Shown here: one piece after another, positions 1 through 6,335 of the stretch
Layout: every line of letters begins with the position of its first letter
Numbering within the stretch: position 1 is the first letter of the stretch
Assembly: GCA_963922685.1 (NCBI GenBank)
Contig: CAWUJM010000035.1
Location: 1-18,484 of the forward strand
Length of the DNA stretch: 18,484 bases
From: JAHDBG01 sp963922685
GTDB taxonomy: Bacteria > Pseudomonadota > Gammaproteobacteria > Chromatiales > Chromatiaceae
Direction of reading: 5' to 3'
Position numbers and translations under genes: made by a program
The notes under the pieces: model-generated
Seen by the model: the letters and a program-made list of their open reading frames with translations, nothing else
Told to the model about the DNA's origin: nothing
Databases searched by the model: none

Positions 1-1
1 G

Positions 2-298
2 GTACCGGCGCGCAGCCAGGTGCCCGTCAGCCCCGCCGACCGGGGCCGCGAATGCACCCTCGTATTTGCCAATGGCGACCCGATACAGCCGATCCTGCTC
101 GGCCTGCTGCAACCCGACCCCAGCCCGGCCAGCGCCGACCCGGTACAGATTCAGTCCGACCAGAGCATCCGGCTGCAGACCGGGCAGGCGACGCTGGAAC
201 TACACGCCGATGGCCGCATCCTGCTGCAGGGCCGCTATATCCGCTCTCAGGCGTATGGCCCGAACCATCTGGTGGGCGGTGCGATCAAGCTGAACTGA
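2..298 (+). CDS. DUF6484-like T6SS-associated protein, C-terminal part (5' truncated by window edge)
   Basis: The reading frame is open from the first bases of the window to a TGA at 296–298, so the true start lies upstream. The internal GTG at 20 is unlikely to be the start, because the preceding residues (VPARSQ) continue the domain. The pattern ARSQVPVSPADRGRECTLVF followed by NGDPIQPILLGLLQ matches the DUF6484 signature, in which a GRE-x-LLVFE-x-GDP-x-xPI-x-x-GLL core is typical. DUF6484 proteins are small and found beside vgrG, DUF2169 and PAAR-like genes of T6SS islands. Their biochemical role is not established. The gene is 63 bases upstream of the first DUF4150 effector and is probably the 5' member of the same island. 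Family assignment is from motif memory; a profile search would settle it. Confidence 0.7.
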   Translation, partial: VPARSQVPVSPADRGRECTLVFANGDPIQPILLGLLQPDPSPASADPVQIQSDQSIRLQTGQATLELHADGRILLQGRYIRSQAYGPNHLVGGAIKLN

Positions 299-361
299 TG
301 CGGCATCGCCCCACCACACGACAGAATACGTGATAATACCGACACTTCATGGTAGTCCACG

Positions 362-1189
362 ATGAGTAAGACACACGTTTACGCCAACAATCTGGAAATC
401 GCCTGCAAGGCCAGTGACGGCAAATCGCCGTGCAGCTTTCCTGATCCGTGCTTCAGCCCACCCGCGCCTCCGGCAGGCTGGCCGGTGATCCCCTATGCCA
501 ATACCGCCCATGCGAAACATGCCACTAAAATCAGCAAAACGGTCTTTATCGGCAACAAACCGGTAATACTGAAGGATAAATCGTATATCAAAAAGAGTAC
601 CGGCAATGAACCGGCGACCGGGCCCAAGGGCTTGGTCACCCACACCAAAAAAGGCAAGGCTTATTTCCGTAGCTGGTCGATGGATGTCAAAATTGAAGGC
701 TACAACGTCTGTCGCCATACCGACCTGATGACCCATAACCATAATCCAATCTCGGGGAATACCGGTGCCTGGCATTTTTTAAGTGCAGCAACAAAAGATG
801 ACTGTAAAAAAGAAAAAGAAGCCATTGATAAAGCATGCGACGTGAGTAAGCACGACCAGAAACGCTTCGTGGATCGGCAAAAAGGCCGCAACCGCCGCCG
901 TAACCGAAACAGAGGAAAATCTGACCATGCCTTACGCCTGAAAACCTGGAAAGATAACCATTGCAGGCATCTGCTGTTTCAACCACGCCCGGATTTATTA
1001 CAAAAACGACTGAAAAAATTTGAAGCCGATGCAAAAGACATGTATCACGATTTAGCAGGCGAGGCCTGGGATGTAGCAAAAGACCGGGCCACTGAACAGG
1101 CGAAAAATACGGGCCAGCGTATGGGTGCCAAATGGGTAGCCGGTCTGGGCTGTACTGTGTTTTCACCTGCTGGTACCGCAGCATGTTGA
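362..1189 (+). CDS. DUF4150/PAAR-like T6SS effector 1, N-terminal part (gene interrupted by a frameshift)
   Basis: Residues 1–128 are a DUF4150 PAAR-like domain. The pattern CSFPDPCFSPP, IPYANTAHAKHATKISKTV, a GKxVxLKDKSY-like stretch and SWSMDVKIEGYNVCRHTDLM is shared almost residue for residue with the intact effector at 6332. PAAR-like domains cap the VgrG spike and carry fused toxins. A Cys/Lys-rich linker follows (CKKEKEAIDKACD, about 148–160), then an unusual Arg-rich patch (about 173–186), a conserved W-x4-HC element (about 196–201) and a hydrophobic stretch (about 256–272). The frame ends at TGA 1187–1189, just where the paralogue continues into its hydrophobic linker. The toxin half continues in another frame from about 1185. 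No clear ribosome binding site precedes ATG 362. Read as the front half of a broken effector; as it stands it would be a PAAR-like protein without a toxin. Confidence 0.8.
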   Translation: MSKTHVYANNLEIACKASDGKSPCSFPDPCFSPPAPPAGWPVIPYANTAHAKHATKISKTVFIGNKPVILKDKSYIKKSTGNEPATGPKGLVTHTKKGKAYFRSWSMDVKIEGYNVCRHTDLMTHNHNPISGNTGAWHFLSAATKDDCKKEKEAIDKACDVSKHDQKRFVDRQKGRNRRRNRNRGKSDHALRLKTWKDNHCRHLLFQPRPDLLQKRLKKFEADAKDMYHDLAGEAWDVAKDRATEQAKNTGQRMGAKWVAGLGCTVFSPAGTAAC

Positions 1190-1190
1190 A
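1184..1190 (+). other. Frameshift site in effector 1 (+1 shift needed)
   Basis: Upstream coding runs in the frame of 362 and reaches TGA at 1187. From about 1185 the frame containing 1212 is open and reads VETAATVWNVLDGV, which joins naturally to the preceding GTAA. One extra base among 1184–1187, or a two-base loss, explains the break. The sequence GCA GCA TGT TGA A does not look like a programmed +1 slippery site, because Cys-tRNA would not re-pair after slipping from UGU to GUU. A real mutation or a sequencing error are the main alternatives. Confidence 0.75.
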
Positions 1191-1211
1191 ACAGCAGCTA
1201 CTGTCTGGAAT

Positions 1212-1958
1212 GTGTTAGATGGTGTGTACTCTGTCATTGCAGGCGGTGTGCGCATGACTCGTGCAGCGATGGATGTGAAGGATATGGCGAGTATTCTGTC
1301 ATCCGTTCCAGAACAACTGAAGGAAGTGGAAGCATCCATCAATGATGAAAAAAAACGTAAAAAACTAGCTAAGAGATTACTTAATGAGGCCATGCAGGCA
1401 GCAACACGAGACCCTTGCATCCAGGCCAGAAAATGTATGTTGGTACCCTACAAAGGAGATACCTATAAAAAAGAACATTTGCAAACGGTGAAGGTCGGCA
1501 AACATACTCTGAAAGAAATACCAAAAAATGAAGGCAGCACCTTTATGACCAAAATCGGCATGGCGACCTCATCCGGATGCTGTCCCGGACAGACCGGGCA
1601 CCATGTCATACCCGATAGCTGGGCAAAAAATGCAGGCTGCACTGGTTATTTAGAGGGTCGAGCCCCGGTTGTTTGTGTGGAAGGAGTGAGTCAGAACGAC
1701 GGAACACATGGAGCTATACATGTCAAATTAAACTCTCTCTTAAGAGAGGCTACAGAAAAACCAAATCATGATCATAATGATCCAGAAAATGTTATAAAAA
1801 TGGCAGCACAATCCCATGCAGACACCTTTAGTCACTGTCGCCAGAATTGTATTGAAAAGCAACTGAAAGAATATTATCAAGGGTGTAAAAAATTTAATGC
1901 GGAGCCTATTCCTATGAAAACAGCAGATGGGGAAGTTTCCGGTAGTACATTTGGATAA
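1212..1958 (+). CDS. Tox-GHH2 HNH/EndoVII-fold nuclease domain, C-terminal part of effector 1
   Basis: This frame carries the toxin half of the split effector. With GTG 1212 as residue 1, a Lys-rich helical linker (about 30–66) leads into CIQARKCMLVPY (69–80), then CCPGQTGHHVIPDSW (123–137), APVVCVEG (151–158) and THGAIH (165–170), and ends with a Cys pair (HCRQNC). The GHH signature and downstream H-x-x-IH are the hallmarks of the Tox-GHH2 group of HNH/EndoVII nucleases; P. aeruginosa Tse7 is a characterised DNase effector of this type. GTG 1212 is only the first candidate start codon used to bound the frame. It has no Shine–Dalgarno, so independent translation is doubtful and the natural product was probably a fusion with 362–1189. 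The AT-rich composition from about 1310 onward contrasts with the GC-rich PAAR part. Confidence 0.75.
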   Translation: MLDGVYSVIAGGVRMTRAAMDVKDMASILSSVPEQLKEVEASINDEKKRKKLAKRLLNEAMQAATRDPCIQARKCMLVPYKGDTYKKEHLQTVKVGKHTLKEIPKNEGSTFMTKIGMATSSGCCPGQTGHHVIPDSWAKNAGCTGYLEGRAPVVCVEGVSQNDGTHGAIHVKLNSLLREATEKPNHDHNDPENVIKMAAQSHADTFSHCRQNCIEKQLKEYYQGCKKFNAEPIPMKTADGEVSGSTFG

Positions 1959-1971
1959 TGAGGAAATATAA

Positions 1972-3072
1972 ATGATTCCTGAGTCTATCAAAAAAATTAT
2001 GGGCGAATCAGTTTTTGTTGATTGCTGTATTCCAACTCCTGTCACTTATGCCATAATTGCTGAAAAAGATATGGGAGAAGATTATGATCCCTGGAAAGAA
2101 CTGCCTCCCTCCTATTTGATAGTACATAATACCGAACGGAATATCTGGGGGGCAATAATATGGGATACTAATGTTTTCAAGTACCCACGCTCTGTGCATA
2201 TGACACCAGAAGGAAGCATACTCACAGTTGGCGAGCGTGGTCAGGTTTATTACTTCGGGCCAAAAGGTAAAATAAGAACCTTTGAAAAAGTTTCTCAGGA
2301 CTTAATCACGGGCATTCGTGGAATAAAAAATATTCATAATACTATCTACATCGTTGGTACTTATCGTACCGTATTGCGGCGTGACGGACCGAATCAGTGG
2401 GCTTCTGTTACACAGACTTTAGAAGCAGAAACCTTAACAATTGCTACCGAAATTGATAAAAAAGGTGGCAATTTTCGACCAGGATTTGAATGCATAGATG
2501 GCTTTGCTGCAGACCGTGACCTGTATGCCGCTGGTGGACACAGCGATGTCTGGCACTACGATGGTAAAGACTGGCATCCGGTAGACATTCCTGTAGCTGA
2601 CATGCAAATCAATTGTATCTGCTGTGCCAGTGATGGTTATATCTATATTGCTGGTCGTTTCGGCAGCTTGCTGAAGGGCAAAGACGATCACTGGCAGGAT
2701 CTGACTCAGCAGGAGCTCGACTGGACCGATTTTCGCGACATGGTCGATTATGCAGGCACACTCTACTTATGCACCGAACAAACCCTGTACACCCTGCAGG
2801 GCGATCAGTTACAACCGGTAGACTTCGGCGATATGGGCGAACCATTCAGTTTCAGTGCCCTGTACGTCAACCACGGCCAACTGATGGTCTCCGGCTCCTT
2901 TCACGCCTGCGTATACGATGGCAAACAATGGCGATCCCTGTATGGCAATCCGAAGGCCGATGAAATAACCGATTTCGCCATTCTGAACCAGGTCACCGAT
3001 CAACTGGAAGACACACTGGATACTCTGGGTGAGGCGGCTGACAAACTGAAACAGCCTCAGAACACGCCGTAA
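1972..3072 (+). CDS. Beta-propeller-like protein, presumed immunity protein to effector 1 (Tsi7-like position)
   Basis: The 366-aa protein starts at ATG 1972 behind a good Shine–Dalgarno (GAGGAAA, 1960–1966), 13 bases after the toxin stop. It has no signal peptide or membrane segment, so it should be cytosolic. Short repeated strand motifs suggest a propeller: GDGFAADRDLYAAGG-type blades, W-x-YDGKDWHPV, an ICC-x-SDGYIYIAGRFG element and a later VYDGKQWRSL. The middle and C-terminal parts (from about residue 173) closely follow the protein at 7816, while the N-terminal third differs. Its place directly after a Tox-GHH2 DNase, repeated in the second set, argues for immunity. Function is inferred from position. 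It remains intact although its toxin gene is broken, which fits retained protection against sister strains. Confidence 0.65.
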   Translation: MIPESIKKIMGESVFVDCCIPTPVTYAIIAEKDMGEDYDPWKELPPSYLIVHNTERNIWGAIIWDTNVFKYPRSVHMTPEGSILTVGERGQVYYFGPKGKIRTFEKVSQDLITGIRGIKNIHNTIYIVGTYRTVLRRDGPNQWASVTQTLEAETLTIATEIDKKGGNFRPGFECIDGFAADRDLYAAGGHSDVWHYDGKDWHPVDIPVADMQINCICCASDGYIYIAGRFGSLLKGKDDHWQDLTQQELDWTDFRDMVDYAGTLYLCTEQTLYTLQGDQLQPVDFGDMGEPFSFSALYVNHGQLMVSGSFHACVYDGKQWRSLYGNPKADEITDFAILNQVTDQLEDTLDTLGEAADKLKQPQNTP

Positions 3073-3114
3073 TACGCACTTTTCACCAGAGTGCATTACC
3101 ATTCAGGCGTCACC

Positions 3115-4179
3115 ATGCAACTACATAACCACACCCGCTATCAGGCCGGATATGCCACCGGCATCCTGACGACCGGCCAGTATTGCGTGGTAGTCGCCGT
3201 CAAGGCGACCTACCGCATCACCAGCCTGGATGACCCGCAACCGCCGCTGGCGGAAGAACAGCAGCCGCTGTACGACACCGATGGCTACAGCGGCGAACCC
3301 GGCGACAGCAGCCCGCTGTACGACAACGACTTTGCGCCCTGCAAACCGCAATGCGACGTGCTGCTGCCCACTCCGGTGGCCTATACCCCGCACGGCAGAC
3401 CGGCCATGCAGGTGCCGGTCGCGGTACAGATCGGCAACTGGCGCAAGACCTTTCGCGTGGTCGGCCCACGCCTCTGGGAGCGCGGCATCATGACCACCGC
3501 CAGCAAGCCGCAGCCCTTCACCCGGCAGCCGCTCAGTTGGGAAATCGCCTACGGCGGCACCGACACAGTCGCCTATCCCGAACCCGACCGGGTGGACGCC
3601 TTCCTGTACAACCTAGTCGGCATCGGCTACTGGCGCAAACCGAAGCGCAAATACCTGCACGGCAGCCTGATCGCCCAGACCGAGGCACTGGATCAGCCGA
3701 TCAACGACCCAGGTGCCCGCTACCTGCCGCAAGGCTTCGGGCCGATCGCGCGCAACTGGCAACCGCGCAGTGCCTATGGCGGCACCTATGATGACGACTG
3801 GATCCGCCACACCAAACCGTTCCTGCCCGCCGATTTTGACACTCGATACTACCAGTCGGCCCTGCCCGACCAGCAGATCCCCTACCCCAGGGGAGGCGAA
3901 ATCGTCACCCTGACCCATCTCACACCGGAAGGCGAACTGTCCTTCGTCCTGCCCCGGTTCCACGTGCCGATCAGCCTGCAGACCAAGCGAGGCCAGCGGG
4001 TCACACTACAGCCCGTGGTGGATACCATAACCATTGATGCGGAAGCGCGCCAGTTGACCCTGGTCGCCCGGGCGCACCACCCATTCATCCATACCATCCA
4101 CGAAATCGGCGACATCCGGATCGGACACCCACCCGTAACCATCCCCTTCGTCATCACAAAGCAACAAACCGATGCCTGA
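3115..4179 (+). CDS. DUF2169 T6SS adaptor protein, copy 1
   Basis: The 354-aa product is a full-length DUF2169 protein. Visible family features are the N-terminal NHTRYQAGYATG, VVAVKATYRI, the EPGDSSPLYDNDFAPCKPQCDV region, WRKTFRVVGPRLWERG, LSWEIAYGGTD, and the C-terminal FGPIARNWQPRS with PFLPADFDTRYYQSA and DQQIPYPRGGE. DUF2169 proteins work with DUF4150 PAAR-like effectors; in Agrobacterium one stabilises such an effector and helps load it onto VgrG. ATG 3115 is chosen over the in-frame GTG at 3091 because it aligns exactly with the start of the paralogue at 5250. The last 8 bases overlap the next gene, indicating coupled translation. Composition is GC-rich, unlike the toxin and immunity genes just before it. 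Confidence 0.85.
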   Translation: MQLHNHTRYQAGYATGILTTGQYCVVVAVKATYRITSLDDPQPPLAEEQQPLYDTDGYSGEPGDSSPLYDNDFAPCKPQCDVLLPTPVAYTPHGRPAMQVPVAVQIGNWRKTFRVVGPRLWERGIMTTASKPQPFTRQPLSWEIAYGGTDTVAYPEPDRVDAFLYNLVGIGYWRKPKRKYLHGSLIAQTEALDQPINDPGARYLPQGFGPIARNWQPRSAYGGTYDDDWIRHTKPFLPADFDTRYYQSALPDQQIPYPRGGEIVTLTHLTPEGELSFVLPRFHVPISLQTKRGQRVTLQPVVDTITIDAEARQLTLVARAHHPFIHTIHEIGDIRIGHPPVTIPFVITKQQTDA

Positions 4180-5224
4180 ACCTCGCCTGTACGTCGCCGG
4201 ACTCGGCATGATCTCCGCGCTGGCGATCGGCGCGCCCTTCAACGCCGCCGCGATGCGCTGCGGCTACAGTGGTGCCGAACGGCTGAGCGAACATCAGGAT
4301 CGGATTGTTGCCCAAGCTCCTCTGCCCGGCCAGCAACGCGGCAGTGCCCGACTGGCCGACATGACCTGCCAGGTGATCCGCGAAGCCCTGCAGGGCCTGC
4401 CCGACGGCCACCAGACCGCCCTGTACATGGGCACCGAAACCACCGACCGGTTGCGCGACCCCTGCCCGGACCTGCCCCAACGGCTGCGCCAGCAACTGGA
4501 TCAGCAACACCTCAGCCACGCCATTGACTATAACCATGCGCAGCACGTACCCCACGGACGCATCAGCTTTGCGTGCGCCATCCAGGCAGCGCAGGCTGAC
4601 CACACCCGCCACGCCTACGCCCTGATCGTCGGCATCAGCTCCTGCCTGTACCCGCAACACCTGAACTACTACCACGGCCTCGGTCGCCTGCTCGGGCCGG
4701 ACAACCCGGATGCCTTCATCCCCGGCGAGGCCGCTACCGCGATCCTGCTGACCACCCAGGCACCCGACACCCCTACCAGCGCAATTTGCGGTGCCGGATT
4801 CGGCACCGAACCGCACCCGATCAGCGGCCAGCAGCCAGTCACCGGAGACGGCCTGACCGCCGCCATCCGCGCCGCAGAGACCGCCAGCGGCATCACCAGC
4901 GACGCCACCGACTTCCGGCTCAGCAGTGCCTCCGGCGAGGCCTACTTCTTTCGCGAACTGAGCAGTGCCTCCGGCGAGGCCTACTTCTTTCGCGAACTGA
5001 GCATTGCCCAGGGCCGCACCCTGCACGACCCGAAGCCCGAACACCCCCTGTGGCACCCGGCGGACCATATAGGCGAAGTGGGTGCCGCTGTCGGCGGGGC
5101 GATTGTAGTGATGGCGCACTATGCGTTTACCAAGGGCTATGCCCCCGGCCCACGCGCCCTGGCGCAACTCAGCAACGACGACACCCAACGCGCCGCCTTC
5201 CTACTGGAACGGGCAACGCCATGA
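4172..5224 (+). CDS. Ketosynthase-fold (thiolase-like) T6SS island protein, copy 1, with internal 13-residue duplication
   Basis: The 350-aa protein opens with a beta-ketoacyl-synthase-like strand–turn (VAGLGMISALAIG) and contains AFIPGEAATAILL and HPADHIGEVGAAVGG, which match the GF-x-PGEGA and (K-x-x)GH-x-x-GAAG segments of ketosynthases. The nucleophile-cysteine motif is not evident: the corresponding region reads HGRISFACAIQAA, and its Cys is not shared with the paralogue at 9022 (GRVGLVHGLREAA). It is therefore probably not a conventional condensing enzyme. Residues 251–263 (SSASGEAYFFREL) are repeated exactly as 264–276 because of a 39-bp tandem duplication; the paralogue has one copy. 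Such proteins recur beside DUF2169 and DUF4150 genes in T6SS islands, but their role is unknown. The start overlaps the DUF2169 stop by 8 bases. Confidence 0.75.
   Translation: MPEPRLYVAGLGMISALAIGAPFNAAAMRCGYSGAERLSEHQDRIVAQAPLPGQQRGSARLADMTCQVIREALQGLPDGHQTALYMGTETTDRLRDPCPDLPQRLRQQLDQQHLSHAIDYNHAQHVPHGRISFACAIQAAQADHTRHAYALIVGISSCLYPQHLNYYHGLGRLLGPDNPDAFIPGEAATAILLTTQAPDTPTSAICGAGFGTEPHPISGQQPVTGDGLTAAIRAAETASGITSDATDFRLSSASGEAYFFRELSSASGEAYFFRELSIAQGRTLHDPKPEHPLWHPADHIGEVGAAVGGAIVVMAHYAFTKGYAPGPRALAQLSNDDTQRAAFLLERATP
4922..4999 (+). repeat. Perfect 39-bp tandem direct repeat inside ketosynthase-fold gene copy 1
   Basis: Bases 4922–4960 are repeated exactly at 4961–4999, and the match continues four bases further (to 5003). 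The unit is a multiple of three, so the frame is kept and 13 residues are duplicated. The paralogous gene at 9022 has a single equivalent segment (SSANGEEYWFREA). Complete identity of the two copies points to a recent slippage or unequal recombination event. Confidence 0.95.
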
Positions 5225-5249
5225 ACCACCGCACGATCCGGCCACACCG

Positions 5250-6335
5250 ATGCACCTGACTAACCACACCCCCTATGCCGCCGCCTACAACCCCGGCCTG
5301 CTGCCCGAAGGCCGCCATTGTCTGGTGATCGCCCTCAAGGCAACCTACCGCATCGTCCCGGACGCAGAGCCGCTGCCACTGGCAGAACAACAACAGCCCC
5401 TGAACGACACGGATGCGTATCAGGGCGAACCGGGCGACAGCAGCCTGCAACACGACCACGACCTGGCCCCGTACAAACCTCGCTGCGACGTGCTGATCGA
5501 CCAGCCGACCGCCCATGTCCCCAAAGGTCGGCGCGCCCGCCAGATCGAAGTTGCCCTGCAGATCAACCAATGGCGCAAGGCCTTTCGCGTCCTCGGCCCA
5601 CGCACCTGGCAGCGCGGCCTGCTCACCACCGCCGGCGAACCGGACTACTTCAGCACCCAGCCGCTGACATGGGAAATCGCCTACGGCGGCACCGACCCGA
5701 CCGCCTACCCGAAGACCGGCCAGAGCGAGGCCTATCCGTTCAACCCGGTCGGCACCGGCTACTGGCGCAAACCAAAACGCAAACAACTGCATGACAGCCC
5801 GATCGCCCAGACCGAGGCACTGGAACAGCCGATCAACGACCCGGGAGCCCGCTACATGCCACAAGGCTACGGCCCGGTAGCGCGTAACTGGCAGACCCGC
5901 AGCCAATATGTCGGCACCTACGACGAGCACTGGATGGACCACATCCGGCCCTTCCTGCCCGCCGACTTCGACCCGCGTTACCACCAGAGTGCTGCCCCCG
6001 ACCAGCAGATCCCCTATCCGAACGGCGGCGAGACCGTCACCCTGACCCACCTGACGCCGGACGGCCACCTGCAATTCCACCTGCCAACCCTGCGCGAAGT
6101 GATACACTTAACCCCGGTGCGCGGCCCGCGCATCACCCTGCAACCGGTGGTGGACACGCTGACTATTGATCCGCAGGCCGCGACCCTGACCCTGGTCGCG
6201 CGGGCACACCACCCGCTGCGCCACAGCCTGCACGACATCACCGCCTGTACCATCGGCACACCACCCCCGAAACCGGTGGTGGTGCCCTTTGCCGACTTAC
6301 TTGCCACCACCCCTTCCGCCAGGAGCACACCATGA
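5250..6335 (+). CDS. DUF2169 T6SS adaptor protein, copy 2
   Basis: This 361-aa DUF2169 protein follows copy 1 along its whole length: NHTPYAAAYNPG, VIALKATYRI, EPGDSSLQHDHDLAPYKPRC, WRKAFRVLGPRTWQRG, LTWEIAYGGTD, YGPVARNWQTRSQYVGTYD, PFLPADFDPRYHQSA and DQQIPYPNGGE. ATG 5250 gives the same N terminus as copy 1. The frame is open further upstream, but that part overlaps the preceding gene and has no family match. It lies 25 bases after the ketosynthase-fold gene, and its TGA overlaps the ATG of effector 2 (ATGA at 6332–6335). That coupling makes it the likely dedicated adaptor for effector 2, holding the DUF4150 domain for delivery on VgrG. Confidence 0.87.
   Translation: MHLTNHTPYAAAYNPGLLPEGRHCLVIALKATYRIVPDAEPLPLAEQQQPLNDTDAYQGEPGDSSLQHDHDLAPYKPRCDVLIDQPTAHVPKGRRARQIEVALQINQWRKAFRVLGPRTWQRGLLTTAGEPDYFSTQPLTWEIAYGGTDPTAYPKTGQSEAYPFNPVGTGYWRKPKRKQLHDSPIAQTEALEQPINDPGARYMPQGYGPVARNWQTRSQYVGTYDEHWMDHIRPFLPADFDPRYHQSAAPDQQIPYPNGGETVTLTHLTPDGHLQFHLPTLREVIHLTPVRGPRITLQPVVDTLTIDPQAATLTLVARAHHPLRHSLHDITACTIGTPPPKPVVVPFADLLATTPSARSTP

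Noticed and set aside
1176..1194. Programmed +1 frameshift in effector 1
   Set aside because: The stop context UGU UGA lacks a slippery P-site codon that could re-pair and there is no stimulatory Shine–Dalgarno-like element just upstream; mutation or sequence error is simpler.
3351..3791. 146-codon + strand frame inside DUF2169 copy 1
   Set aside because: The translation is Arg/Pro/Ala-rich and has no family motif; it is an out-of-frame reading of the DUF2169 gene.
4154..5188. 344-codon open frame on the minus strand
   Set aside because: It is antisense to the first ketosynthase-fold gene, has a Gly/Ala/Val-rich low-complexity translation, and no domain match. The 39-bp repeat appears in it only because it mirrors the + strand.
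5169..6107. 312-codon open frame on the minus strand
   Set aside because: It mirrors the second DUF2169 gene, which has clear full-length homology to copy 1; composition explains the open antisense frame.
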